Of a stretch of 64,000 nucleotides of DNA, positions 1 to 8,473 are shown in pieces (position 1 is the stretch's first letter; each line of letters opens with the position of its first letter). The translations under genes and the position numbers were made by a program. This stretch comes from Oligoflexus tunisiensis. Its GTDB lineage: Bacteria; Bdellovibrionota_B; Oligoflexia; Oligoflexales; Oligoflexaceae. The notes beneath the pieces are model-generated. The model made no database searches, was not told where the DNA came from, and worked only from the letters and a program-made list of their open reading frames with translations. The stretch is from assembly GCF_001748245.1 (NCBI RefSeq), contig NZ_BDFO01000001.1, positions 2,750,471 to 2,814,470 on the forward strand, in the 5' to 3' direction.

Positions 1-390
1 GAGGTCAAGGCCAAGGTCATGTTCAATATGGGTCTGGGCTATCTCCGCCACCACAAGGGCGGCAAGGCTTTGCTCTGGTTCATGCGTTCGGCCAGGACCG
101 GCGGTCCGGACTTTGCCAAAGCCATGCCTTATGTGGAGGAACTAACCCAAAAGGCTGTATGGACGGAACAGGGTTTCAAGGTTGTGAGCGATGTAACGGA
201 AACAGCGGATGCGCAAGATGATGTTTCGACTGTTGTTCATCCGGAGGCTCGTAAACCCGAATCGACAGATTTGTCCAATGAGCCGATCTCTTTGATAAGT
301 GACGACGGCTCAACCGAAGGCAAGGTGGAAACGGACGATTTCGATACGAATGCACTACTCGGCGGTGTTACAGAAGAAGGATTCTGCTAG
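1..390 (+). CDS. TPR-repeat protein, C-terminal fragment (cut by window edge)
   Basis: The frame is open from base 1 and stops with TAG at 388-390, so only the last 129 residues of a longer protein are present. The first 45 residues look like one TPR helix pair (FNMGLGYLRHHKGGKALLWF). They closely resemble the last TPR of the next gene (FFNMGIGLVKWGKSAQALSAF), so the two genes look like tandem paralogues. The final 75 residues are acidic, Ser/Thr-rich and probably disordered. TPRs bind proteins. The missing N-terminus could hold the same pseudo-receiver as the neighbour, but this cannot be seen here. Confidence 0.75.
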   Translation, partial: EVKAKVMFNMGLGYLRHHKGGKALLWFMRSARTGGPDFAKAMPYVEELTQKAVWTEQGFKVVSDVTETADAQDDVSTVVHPEARKPESTDLSNEPISLISDDGSTEGKVETDDFDTNALLGGVTEEGFC

Positions 391-506
391 TATCGCCAGT
401 GCTTTCCGGGACTTGGGTGACCCTTTAGGGCGCTCCTGGCCCTGCCGATGTTGACGCTAGTTCTCAGTGGTTGGCTCACTTGGACACTGCTGCCCAGGAA
501 AGAATT

Positions 507-1907
507 ATGGCAACGGCCCGCGCATTCGATTTTAACGGAAAGGACCCGAACGGGGTCCCGGCACGGGAGCTGTCGGTAAAGTCTGCCACAGTTTTCATCA
601 GCCGCAACACCGTTCGGTCTGTGATTGTCCGGGAAATGAAAAATTACGGGATTGCCACAATCAACGCCTTCGAAAGTGTCGCTGAGGTTTGTGAGGAACT
701 CCAAAAGAACCCGGAAAGTTTACTCGTGGTCGACTGGGAACACGGTGAGCAAAATGTGACCAAGGTCCTGCGCGCCGCTCAGGGGCCCTTCCGCGTTGAT
801 ACCCGGCCCATTTACTTTATTGCTTTGGACCTGGCCGAACGCGTGATCGCGGTCGCCAACGAATATAATGTGATGCAGATCCACACCGGTGAGATCTCGC
901 AGGCCCAGATCGTCAAAAACCTCGATGAGCTGCTGAAATATTCAACCCTGTCACCGGCCTGCCGCAAGGCTTTTCGTGACATCGCCGCGTTGCGAAAGAG
1001 CGGAGATCTGGCGGCAGCCGAACCCATTCTGCGTAAACTCTGTGGCGAAGAACCCACCAATATCCGCGCGGCCGTGGAACTCGGTGCGACGCTGTTCGAT
1101 CTCGGACGTTACAAGGATGCTTTGCTCTGGATGCAGAAGGTGCATCCGGCCAGCAATGGTGATCTCCGGGCCCAGCATCTTTTGGCCCGTTGTTTCATGA
1201 AGATGGGTTTTTTTGAAAAGGCCCAGAAGCTGCTCGATGAAGCCTGGCTGATCAGCCCGCATAACGTGGATCGACTCGTGGACCTGGGGCACATCCTGCT
1301 CAATCTGGAAAAGACAGAGGAGGCTCTGGGCAAGTTCAATGAAGCCTTGAAACTCGACAAGGATTTCAAGGAAGCCAAAGTCGGCAAGGCCCAATGCAGC
1401 ATGCTCGAAGGTCATGTGAACGAGGCCATGAAAATGCTCGGACAGATCGAGACGCCCCACGAACTTGCCTCCATTTTCAACAGCGCGGCGATCATGGCCA
1501 TCCGTCAGGGGCATTACAAGCAGGGGCTCAGCCTTTATAAATCCGCGGTCACCTATGTATCGAGCGACACCCAGGTCTTGTCCCGGGTTTTCTTTAATAT
1601 GGGCATCGGCCTGGTCAAATGGGGCAAGTCGGCTCAGGCGCTCTCCGCGTTTGAACAGGCGGCGTCGCTGGACGCGAACTTCACCAAGGCCAGTCATAAT
1701 GTGGAAATTCTGAAAGGCCATAAAGCCAAGGGCGGGGCTGTGACTGAGGTCAAGCGTATCCAGGGACTGGAATCGCTGGAGCAGGAGGACGTGGAATTTG
1801 GTGCCATGGACTTTGGTGTCAAACCCGCGCCCAACGCACCAGCTGATAAAGTGGCCGAGGATGAAATCGACGATAGCTATTTTCAAAGCCTGGTATCCGG
1901 TTCATAA
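507..1907 (+). CDS. Pseudo-receiver plus TPR-repeat protein
   Basis: A 466-residue cytoplasmic protein. Residues about 25-145 look like a response-regulator receiver fold: the strand SLLVVDW puts Asp76 at the phospho-acceptor position. The paired acidic residues of strand 1 and the conserved Lys of strand 5 are not evident, so phosphorylation is doubtful. Residues about 160-415 form several TPRs (for example ALLWMQKVHPASNGDLRAQH). A short acidic tail follows. ATG 507 was chosen because AGGAAAG lies 7 bases upstream; an in-frame TTG at 471 lacks such a site. The preceding gene fragment is a TPR paralogue, and the two probably share a transcript. It is likely a signalling scaffold; its partner is unknown. 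Confidence 0.8.
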   Translation: MATARAFDFNGKDPNGVPARELSVKSATVFISRNTVRSVIVREMKNYGIATINAFESVAEVCEELQKNPESLLVVDWEHGEQNVTKVLRAAQGPFRVDTRPIYFIALDLAERVIAVANEYNVMQIHTGEISQAQIVKNLDELLKYSTLSPACRKAFRDIAALRKSGDLAAAEPILRKLCGEEPTNIRAAVELGATLFDLGRYKDALLWMQKVHPASNGDLRAQHLLARCFMKMGFFEKAQKLLDEAWLISPHNVDRLVDLGHILLNLEKTEEALGKFNEALKLDKDFKEAKVGKAQCSMLEGHVNEAMKMLGQIETPHELASIFNSAAIMAIRQGHYKQGLSLYKSAVTYVSSDTQVLSRVFFNMGIGLVKWGKSAQALSAFEQAASLDANFTKASHNVEILKGHKAKGGAVTEVKRIQGLESLEQEDVEFGAMDFGVKPAPNAPADKVAEDEIDDSYFQSLVSGS

Positions 1908-1949
1908 TAGCCCGCGTCTCAAGCCGGGCCCCGGGTCCACCAGGAGTTT

Positions 1950-2048
1950 ATGCAGAGCTACTACCTGCGCAAGTATGCCAAGAAAATTTTACTGGCCGCC
2001 TTTCTACTGCTCAGCCTCTATTCCATGTTCCGATCGCTGGGGCGTTAG
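1950..2048 (+). CDS. Possible 32-residue membrane micropeptide
   Basis: The peptide begins MQSYYLRKYAKKILL and continues with about 15 hydrophobic residues and a basic end (FRSLGR), a typical single-pass small membrane protein with a positive N-terminal flank. AGGAG lies 3 bases before the ATG, which is rather close. It starts 42 bases after the TPR gene and could be its operon partner. Its TAG overlaps by 4 bases the stop of the opposing lipoprotein gene. A short open frame can arise by chance, so this is a candidate only. Confidence 0.4.
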   Translation: MQSYYLRKYAKKILLAAFLLLSLYSMFRSLGR

Positions 2049-2488
2049 CCTGTGCAGTTCATGCGAAAGGTGAGGAGCTCCGGCTCCACTTCCAATTCCA
2101 GCGACAGGGTCACACCATCGGTGATCACGTCCGGGCTGCCCCAAACGGAAAAGATGCGATCCTCGACACCCTCCTCTGTTTTTGGGGTTTTGAGCGCGCG
2201 CTTGTAACTGAAGCTGCCGGTGCCCAACTCCAGCGTATTTTGATCCACCAGTTCATAAGGCAGATCGCCGGTAATGGGGCTCATGCTGAATGTGCACGCT
2301 TCGAAAACTTCGCTTTGGGGATCACGGCCCGTTTCCAACACGGTAACGGTGTCACTCCCGCTGTTAAATCGCACCTTGACGCTGCTGCTGATCGTATCGG
2401 TCGGCCTGATCACACTGGAGCCGTCGGACGCCGCGCCGCAGGACCAAAGCATGGAAATGAACACGAGGGGAAAATACTTCTTAAACAT
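2045..2488 (-). CDS. Putative lipoprotein of unknown function
   Basis: A 147-residue protein with a lipoprotein-type signal: charged MFKK, a hydrophobic stretch, and a lipobox-like LWSC giving acylation at Cys17. The mature part is Ser/Thr- and acid-rich, with alternating beta-like sequence and two further Cys residues (ACTF and MNCTG, the latter at the extreme C-terminus) that could form a disulfide. No family was recognised. It is transcribed divergently from the response regulator at 2624 and converges on the micropeptide candidate. Export and lipidation are inferred from the signal alone. Confidence 0.7.
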   Translation of the reverse strand: MFKKYFPLVFISMLWSCGAASDGSSVIRPTDTISSSVKVRFNSGSDTVTVLETGRDPQSEVFEACTFSMSPITGDLPYELVDQNTLELGTGSFSYKRALKTPKTEEGVEDRIFSVWGSPDVITDGVTLSLELEVEPELLTFRMNCTG

Positions 2489-2623
2489 CTTGCAGCTCCC
2501 TGTTGCCAGCCGCTATTCTAACCACACCCAAGGTCTTTTGTCAGCGAAAGCCTTCGATCTGCTGGCAGCTTTCGTCCCGCTCAAGTACAATGGACTAAAA
2601 GAGTGAATCCGGGAGATGAACCC

Positions 2624-3019
2624 ATGGCTGAGCCACAAAGATTTGCCATTCTCATCGTTGATGATGAACAGGATCTCTGTGAGTCATTGGCTTACGTCCT
2701 TGAGGATTTTGGTTTTGAGACCAGCACCGCCACCACCACAGCCCAGGCCTATCACCAAATCATGAACGGCCGGGTCGATATCGTCCTCTCTGATGTGCGC
2801 ATGCCGGGCGAAAATGGGGTCGAAATGATCCGCCGCGTGCGCAAGCAGAAGCCGCATGAACCCGTCTTTATTCTGATGACAGGTTTCACCGACATCAGTG
2901 AAAAGGATGCCCTGGCCGCCGGGGCCGAGGTCATGCTGCGCAAACCTGTGAAGTTGGAGCAGCTCCAGGTGCTCCTTGAACGCATCCGCAAACAGCTTCA
3001 GGAAAAGGCTCCAGCCTGA
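2624..3019 (+). CDS. Single-domain CheY-like response regulator
   Basis: A 131-residue stand-alone receiver domain with no output domain. The canonical residues are all visible: the acidic pair in LIVDDEQ (Asp13, Asp14), phospho-acceptor Asp57 in LSDVRMPG, Thr86 in ILMTG and Lys107 in LRKP. It should therefore be phosphorylated by a histidine kinase encoded elsewhere. ATG 2624 has GGGAG 8 bases upstream; a GTG at 2603 is in frame but poorly placed. The stop lies 2 bases before the start of the DUF1275 membrane protein, indicating translational coupling. Confidence 0.9.
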   Translation: MAEPQRFAILIVDDEQDLCESLAYVLEDFGFETSTATTTAQAYHQIMNGRVDIVLSDVRMPGENGVEMIRRVRKQKPHEPVFILMTGFTDISEKDALAAGAEVMLRKPVKLEQLQVLLERIRKQLQEKAPA

Positions 3020-3021
3020 TC

Positions 3022-3813
3022 ATGCCCAACCGTCCCTTGCATTATAAGGTTCTCCGTCACGCTCGGCAGTTCCTGCGCCGGTTTCATGAAAACCTCGAAC
3101 TCGGCACTCTGCTCGCTTTTATTGCAGGCGTGGTCAACTCCGTGGGCTTTCTCCAGTTCGGCACCTTTGTTTCTCACATGTCCGGTCATGCCTCCCGTTC
3201 CGCCGTTGAATATGCGGAAGGCAATACCGCCGCAGCCCTGGTCTTCATGCTGGAGCTGGTGTTCTTTATCGGCGGGGCCTTTACCACGTCCTTTCTTTTG
3301 CATGGGCATACAGTGGTGGAAAAGCGGGTGAAGTATACCGCGCCAGTGGTTTTGGAGGCCTTATGCCTGCTCAGTTTTCTCCTGCTGTCGCTGTTCCATG
3401 GCCTCTTCTGGATCACGATCGATCAAGTCGGTCTGACAACTTTGATTCTGGCCTATGCCATGGGTTTGCAGAATGCCATGCTACGCCATACCTCGGGCAC
3501 CATCATCCGGACCACGCATATTACCGGAGTGGTCACGGATATCGGCCTTGAGCTGGGGGCCGCCTGCCACAACGCGCGTCTGACCTGGAAGAGGGAACGG
3601 GTCATTACCGCGGCCATGGATGCTTTCTGGGAGCGACTTGGAATCGGGCGCTTTACCTTTCATACCCTGCTGATCAGCTGCTTTTTCTTTGGATCGGTGG
3701 TTGGCACCCTGGGTTATGTCTATTTCCTGGTGAAGATTCTGATCCTGCCCCTGATTCTTCTGGGCATGCTGGCATTCAAGGAACACCGGCGCCCGCTGCC
3801 AGCTGCGTATTGA
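3022..3813 (+). CDS. DUF1275 (YoaK-like) multi-pass membrane protein
   Basis: A 263-residue inner-membrane protein with about six hydrophobic helices. The order of conserved segments matches the DUF1275/YoaK family: an N-terminal AFIAGVVNSVGFLQFGTFVSHMSG, shown here only in part as GVVNSVGFLQFGTF, then AMGLQNAMLRH and a Thr-rich TGVVTDIGLELG. Its biochemical role in the family is unknown, although small-molecule transport has been proposed. It follows the response regulator by 2 bases. Its last 38 bases overlap the 3' end of the opposing AEC transporter gene, so the two transcripts are complementary there. Confidence 0.85.
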   Translation: MPNRPLHYKVLRHARQFLRRFHENLELGTLLAFIAGVVNSVGFLQFGTFVSHMSGHASRSAVEYAEGNTAAALVFMLELVFFIGGAFTTSFLLHGHTVVEKRVKYTAPVVLEALCLLSFLLLSLFHGLFWITIDQVGLTTLILAYAMGLQNAMLRHTSGTIIRTTHITGVVTDIGLELGAACHNARLTWKRERVITAAMDAFWERLGIGRFTFHTLLISCFFFGSVVGTLGYVYFLVKILILPLILLGMLAFKEHRRPLPAAY

Positions 3814-4720
3814 GCCAAAGCCAAAAGGGTCCCGTCGCGAGCCAAAGGATATGCCCGAGCAGGATATGCCGGGCCGCAAAATCAGGGCTCGCTTCATGCA
3901 CTTCACTCAGCACCACAGTCACGATCGCTCCCGGCATCGAGGCCACCAGTATCAACACCTGCCGTGGCAGAGCGGGAAGCAGTCCGGGGGACAGCATAAA
4001 GAGCAGACTCAGGGCTGCCGGAATCAGAATGAGGCGCAGGACCAATAAAACCCCATGCGCCCGGCGTGGCTGATGAGCACTGGTCCGCCGCGCAAGATGC
4101 GCTCCCAGGAGCAGCATGGAAGCCGGAATGGTCGCGCTTCCGACCTGCCGCAAAACACCCAGACCCGGCTGCAGCATTTCACGCGCCGCATCAAACGGTG
4201 CCTGCAAAAGAATCAAGGCGAGAACCAGGGCCAGCAGCGGTGGATTCAAAAAGAGGCGGCGGAGATCCATCTCTCTCTTTTGCATGATTTGCGGCACCCC
4301 CACGGTCCATAGGACCAGGTCCGCGCCAACTCCCGCAATGACCACCAGCGTGATGCCATCGTCGCCCCAAAGGGCTTGCGCCACCATCAAAGGCAAGTAA
4401 GAATAATTGGGGAGCAAAGAAATAAACCGGAAGCTGCGCCTTTGGCTGTCATCCGGAAGACCAACCCTTTGTTCCAGGCTGATTCCAAGCGCCAGCCCCA
4501 CGAACAAAACCAGCGCCATGAGAAACGGCAGGAGCCAGATCGAAGCCAGGGATGCCGCATTGAGCTTGAGAAGCAGCGCAGACAGGATCAGACTCGGATA
4601 AAAGATGTTGATCAAAGCCAGGGCAATCCTGCCTTTGAATCGAGGCGCAAACCATCCGCGGGATTCCAGCAAGAGGCCGAGTCCAAGAGCCAAAAGGGCG
4701 ATAACGGTAGGCCAGGGCAT
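3776..4720 (-). CDS. AEC-family (auxin efflux carrier-like) transporter
   Basis: A 314-residue integral membrane protein with about ten hydrophobic helices in two halves, as in the Mem_trans/AEC family. The first half contains INIFYPSLILSALLLKL and the NYSYLPLMVAQALWG segment; the second half contains AGVGADLVLW, MLLLGAHLA and a C-terminal SMPGAIVTVVLSE region like the family's cation/substrate segment. Members export small organic anions, often malate or malonate. The substrate here cannot be predicted. The gene is divergent from ferrochelatase and overlaps the opposing DUF1275 gene by 38 bases. Confidence 0.85.
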   Translation of the reverse strand: MPWPTVIALLALGLGLLLESRGWFAPRFKGRIALALINIFYPSLILSALLLKLNAASLASIWLLPFLMALVLFVGLALGISLEQRVGLPDDSQRRSFRFISLLPNYSYLPLMVAQALWGDDGITLVVIAGVGADLVLWTVGVPQIMQKREMDLRRLFLNPPLLALVLALILLQAPFDAAREMLQPGLGVLRQVGSATIPASMLLLGAHLARRTSAHQPRRAHGVLLVLRLILIPAALSLLFMLSPGLLPALPRQVLILVASMPGAIVTVVLSEVHEASPDFAARHILLGHILWLATGPFWLWLNTQLAAGAGVP

Positions 4721-4873
4721 GATCCAATTTCCCTACGCAGAGGAGAGCCAGCAAAGAGGCTCATTGTGCGGGAAAGCCGGGCCTTCCTGCAAGCGGGATT
4801 AAAAAAGCCCTTGGTCAGCTGCTATGACCCTGGCATATCAAAATATCGAAGCGCCTTTCCATACGAGGTATTC

Positions 4874-5887
4874 ATGAGCAGGATCGGAGTTCTTCTTATC
4901 AATCTCGGCAGCCCTGCGGCTCCCACGTCACCGGCTGTGAGCAGGTATCTGCGGGAATTTCTCATCGATCCCCGCGTGATCGATGTCTCAGCCCCGGCGC
5001 GTTATGTTCTGGTCAATGGGGTGATTGCCCCCTTTCGCTCCCCCAAATCCGCGCATGCCTATCAAAAGATCTGGACCCCGGCCGGTTCGCCTTTGGTGAA
5101 TTACGGGATCGAGCTGCAGAATAAGGTGCAGGAGCTGCTCGGCCCTTCCTACCTTGTGCGCACCGCCATGCGTTATGGTGAACCCAGCATCCCAAGCCAA
5201 ATTCAGATTCTGCGCGAGGCCGATGTCGAAGAGCTGCGTGTGCTCCCGCTTTATCCGCAGTATGCCGCGGCTTCGGTGGCCTCTTCGGTGGAAGTTGTGA
5301 TGAAAACACTGTGCAAGGACTTTGTGTTTCCACCGCTGCAGGTGCTGCCGGACTTTTACGAGCACCCAGGCTTCATCGCCTCCTTTGCCGCTGTGGCCCA
5401 GCCGCGCCTGAGCGATCTGCAGCCGGATCATGTCCTCTTCAGCTATCATGGACTTCCGGAAAAACAGATGACCAAGTCGGTGCGCAAGCCCGAGACCTGT
5501 CAGTTCAATGCGGAATGCTGCGCCTCGGTGCGACCCGAAAATCGCTTTTGTTATCGGGCGCAGTGCTATGCGACCACGCGGGCTTTGGTGAAGGCCTTGG
5601 GTCTCAAGGAAGGCGCCTATAGCACGTCGTTCCAATCACGCCTGGGCCGGGATCCCTGGATCAAACCCTATACCGATCACGTCTTCGCTGAACTGAGGGA
5701 AAAGGGTGTGAAACGTCTGGCGGTGATGTGTCCGGCCTTTGTCGCGGATTGTCTGGAAACTCTGGAAGAGATCGGCATGCGCGGCGTCGAGGATTGGAAA
5801 AATCTAGGCGGTGAAAAACTGGAGCTGATTCCCTCGCTCAACGCTGAGGATATCTGGTGTCGGACCGTGGCCGACATGGTGCGTTGA
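4874..5887 (+). CDS. hemH: Ferrochelatase with cysteine-rich insertion
   Basis: A 337-residue enzyme inserting Fe2+ into protoporphyrin IX, the last step of heme synthesis. The N-terminus IGVLLINLGSP, the LRVLPLYPQYAA segment, catalytic His192 in SYHGLPE and the acidic CLETLEEI helix (Glu295 region) are all present. Between residues 209 and 231 lie five cysteines (209, 215, 216, 226, 231). A class of bacterial ferrochelatases with an internal [2Fe-2S] cluster is known, and this arrangement suggests one, though it is not proven. ATG 4874 has GAGG upstream and matches the family N-terminus; the frame remains open far upstream but that part resembles no ferrochelatase. The gene stands alone. Confidence 0.95.
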   Translation: MSRIGVLLINLGSPAAPTSPAVSRYLREFLIDPRVIDVSAPARYVLVNGVIAPFRSPKSAHAYQKIWTPAGSPLVNYGIELQNKVQELLGPSYLVRTAMRYGEPSIPSQIQILREADVEELRVLPLYPQYAAASVASSVEVVMKTLCKDFVFPPLQVLPDFYEHPGFIASFAAVAQPRLSDLQPDHVLFSYHGLPEKQMTKSVRKPETCQFNAECCASVRPENRFCYRAQCYATTRALVKALGLKEGAYSTSFQSRLGRDPWIKPYTDHVFAELREKGVKRLAVMCPAFVADCLETLEEIGMRGVEDWKNLGGEKLELIPSLNAEDIWCRTVADMVR

Positions 5888-6161
5888 GCGCGGGAAAGAT
5901 TAGGGCGATGGCAGAAATTGGGGAAGGGATGGTTTGGTAAGTTTTTCAGACTGGAACCAGATCATCATCTGGCTGTGTGGGGAACGGGTGGCTGGGAAAT
6001 ATCCCAGACCACCGGTAGGTCGCCCTCTTTAACTCGCTTCGGAGCCGGTTGGCTCGCTCATCAAATAGACGATGCAGTTTGGTCTTTATTGCAAAAAAAC
6101 GGTTGATACTCTGCGAAGCGAGAGTCGCGCTTAAGTGACATATAAAAGGTGATGAGGGGAT

Positions 6162-6725
6162 GTGGACGCGGGTTGGCAGAAAAATCTGAAATATCGTGGC
6201 CTTAGAATGCTAGGCTTTAGCCTGCCTCTGCTGTTGCTAAGCCTCGTTGCCGCGTCTTTTATTCCGCGACGGCCCCCGTCCGTCCTGGCGGAAGGAACGA
6301 TGACGGGTCAAAATCCAGGCAGCGGTCGTCTCATCCTTCCTGTGACAGGCGGAGAGGACGTGCCGGTTAGCCTGACCCTGCAGTGGGAGCGTCGTCCTCC
6401 TGCGGCGCTGCGCCTGAACCTTCACATCAGCGATCGGGAAGGTCAGGATCAGCTTCAGAAAAAATTAAAAGTGAAACCCAAACGCGTGGGCCGCCATTGG
6501 CAGCAGAAACTGGACCTGCGTCTCAGCAGTGCGGGTGTTCGCACGTTTACGTTGAGCACGATCAGTCCCGAGTCCGGCGTGATGCGCTACAGCTTCATCG
6601 CGTTCGCGGCAACACCCATGCAGCGCGTTCTGCGGATCGGGGAGATGTTCTTCTACCCCGCTCTCGCATTTGTTCTGCTCGCCCTGGTCATGGTGCTGTT
6701 TCCAACCTTCGTCAACCGCGGTTGA
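6162..6725 (+). CDS. Hypothetical protein with two terminal membrane segments
   Basis: Up to 187 residues. A hydrophobic segment near residues 17-32 (GFSLPLLLLSLVAASF) and another near the C-terminus (FYPALAFVLLALVMVLF) flank a central region of about 115 residues that looks beta-rich and basic. The topology therefore suggests a periplasmic domain anchored at both ends. The start is uncertain: GTG 6162 sits directly behind GAGGGG, while ATG 6207 gives a shorter form beginning MLGFSLP. No family was recognised. It converges on the HExxH lipoprotein gene with only 14 bases between stops. Confidence 0.6.
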   Translation: MDAGWQKNLKYRGLRMLGFSLPLLLLSLVAASFIPRRPPSVLAEGTMTGQNPGSGRLILPVTGGEDVPVSLTLQWERRPPAALRLNLHISDREGQDQLQKKLKVKPKRVGRHWQQKLDLRLSSAGVRTFTLSTISPESGVMRYSFIAFAATPMQRVLRIGEMFFYPALAFVLLALVMVLFPTFVNRG

Positions 6726-6739
6726 AATCAATTAAAGTT

Positions 6740-8449
6740 TCAAGTCCCAAAGTTGGCCGCGGTCAGACCGAGGCCGGCATTCCAGGTCTGGCAGAGACCC
6801 TGAAAGCGACGGGCATCGGCTTCCAGGCTGTAGTCGAGCTCGGCGATGTATTCCTGTAGAGCGAAGTCCTTGAAGGCCAGACAATAATCGGCGGTACAGG
6901 TTTTAATCGCATCGAAGGACAGCAGCGCGGACTCCGACGTGCCCTTGCAAGGCTGATACTGAGGCGCATCGAAGTCATGTTCACGACCCCGGTTATGCAG
7001 GTTTTCGTGAAAGGCCGTGACACCGATGAGCAGCATCGCCAAAGGTGAATTTTGGGAGCTGACGGCAGCGGCACTCATGCCGGCCGCTTCACACCAGAAC
7101 ATTTCGGTGGAGTTCAATTGCTCCACATAGGCGAGCACACCCGCCTCACTGCAGGCAGCGCCGGTGCGGGCCAGATAATTTACGTTGGTGATGTATTTAT
7201 CCCAGTGGGCGGCGAAGGAAGCCGGGCTCACTGCAATCCAGAAATCGAAGGCCTGCTCCATCGAAGACAGCTGGGCCGCATTGAAGCCCGTGAAGGTCGT
7301 GCTCTTGGCCCGGACGGGGTTATTGGGCGCTTCGGGAATGGCGACAGCAGCGCCACCCGGGGTGCTGACGTCGATGGTTTCAAATGTCATCTTTTCCATG
7401 CTGATGTTATAACCCAGGGCATTGCCGACATCGTTCGGGTTGACCACCTCAACCGACCACTGGCAGCCGGCTTCAAGGCCTTCCTCCTGGATACTGCGAT
7501 AGTCACCGCAGGCCACATCCGCCTGAACACTCTTGTCCACCACCTGCGTTTTGACTTTCGTACAGGCCTGCAGATTGCGGCCGCTGATGCTTTGCGCGCT
7601 GACACTGCCGAGCGTATAGGCCTTCGCGCTGCTCAGGCTGTACTGATAGCTGCGCAGGGCGGTGGGATTGCCTACCTTGGTCTGGCCATTCAGGGTATGC
7701 AAACGGCAGGGTGCGCCCGTGCTGTTGCTCAGCTGCGACTTGACATCGACACTGTTAAGGGCGGTGATTTTCGGTTTGATGTCAGCCGGGCTTTCAACCG
7801 TCAGGAGCTGGCCCTGATCCATCGCCAGAGCCGGTGTCTTATCGATCAGCATCACACCTTCCTCGACCGCTTCGAGGATTTTATCGGTACCCGCCACATT
7901 CTGGTTTTCCACGGGAACCGGATCGAATGCGATGATCGCGTATTGCTGAGCGGCCGCGTCACCCACCTGAATTTTCAGCAGGCAGCGGACAGCCCCTTTC
8001 ACCTGTTCCAGGGCCGCTGACAGCTGACGTTTCTGGGTCAGGGAATAATGCGAGCGCCAGTGCGCATAGACGAGTCCATTCGCGGGCAGGCTTGTTGCTT
8101 CCGTAAATTCCTGGGCCGACGTGCTCAGGCCGATGTCCTGGCAAAGGCTGCTCAGTCCCGCTTTGATGTCGTCGCCCAGGCTCGCAGGCGACGCAACAAA
8201 AACCTGACGCGTGCTGTCCAGAGCGTTCGATCCTTTCTCTTCGATTTTTTTGATTTGAAGCGCCTGGGACCCAAACGTGTAATCATAGGCATCCAATTGA
8301 TGACCTTGAATCTGAAGGTTGACCCCCTGATTCAGGATTGTGACCGTCTGACCTTGTGGGCCCTGACGTTGATTGACCTTGCCTGACTGCTGACAGGCCG
8401 CGAGGCCGAGAGTCAGGATCAGTGCGGTGCCCAATGCTTGTGTTGTCAT
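6740..8449 (-). CDS. Lipoprotein with HExxH motif, possible metallopeptidase
   Basis: A 569-residue exported protein. The signal ends in lipobox LAAC (Cys19). The long middle part is beta-like with paired cysteines and matches nothing I recognise. Near the C-terminus AFHENLHNRGREHD holds HExxH (His481-Glu482, His485), a zinc-peptidase signature, and the helix LQEYIAELDYSLEADARRF downstream could supply a third ligand. Peptidase activity is inference from this motif; a lone HExxH is weak evidence. ATG 8449 has AGGGG 7 bases upstream, better placed than the ATG at 8455. The gene lies 24 bases after the single-pass protein at 8474, probably in one operon. Confidence 0.7.
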   Translation of the reverse strand: MTTQALGTALILTLGLAACQQSGKVNQRQGPQGQTVTILNQGVNLQIQGHQLDAYDYTFGSQALQIKKIEEKGSNALDSTRQVFVASPASLGDDIKAGLSSLCQDIGLSTSAQEFTEATSLPANGLVYAHWRSHYSLTQKRQLSAALEQVKGAVRCLLKIQVGDAAAQQYAIIAFDPVPVENQNVAGTDKILEAVEEGVMLIDKTPALAMDQGQLLTVESPADIKPKITALNSVDVKSQLSNSTGAPCRLHTLNGQTKVGNPTALRSYQYSLSSAKAYTLGSVSAQSISGRNLQACTKVKTQVVDKSVQADVACGDYRSIQEEGLEAGCQWSVEVVNPNDVGNALGYNISMEKMTFETIDVSTPGGAAVAIPEAPNNPVRAKSTTFTGFNAAQLSSMEQAFDFWIAVSPASFAAHWDKYITNVNYLARTGAACSEAGVLAYVEQLNSTEMFWCEAAGMSAAAVSSQNSPLAMLLIGVTAFHENLHNRGREHDFDAPQYQPCKGTSESALLSFDAIKTCTADYCLAFKDFALQEYIAELDYSLEADARRFQGLCQTWNAGLGLTAANFGT

Positions 8450-8473
8450 GATCATACCCCTGCTTGCATGGAA

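Noticed and set aside
951..1886. Minus-strand open frame of 311 codons opposite the TPR protein
   Set aside because: TPR helices on the plus strand are clear; the antisense product has no features.
4376..4873. Upstream extension of the ferrochelatase frame
   Set aside because: The extension overlaps the AEC transporter gene antisense and resembles no protein; the family N-terminus begins at 4874.
5918..6106. Possible 62-residue TTG-started frame between hemH and the next gene
   Set aside because: No convincing ribosome site and no similarity; the 274-base gap 5888-6161 otherwise shows no gene.
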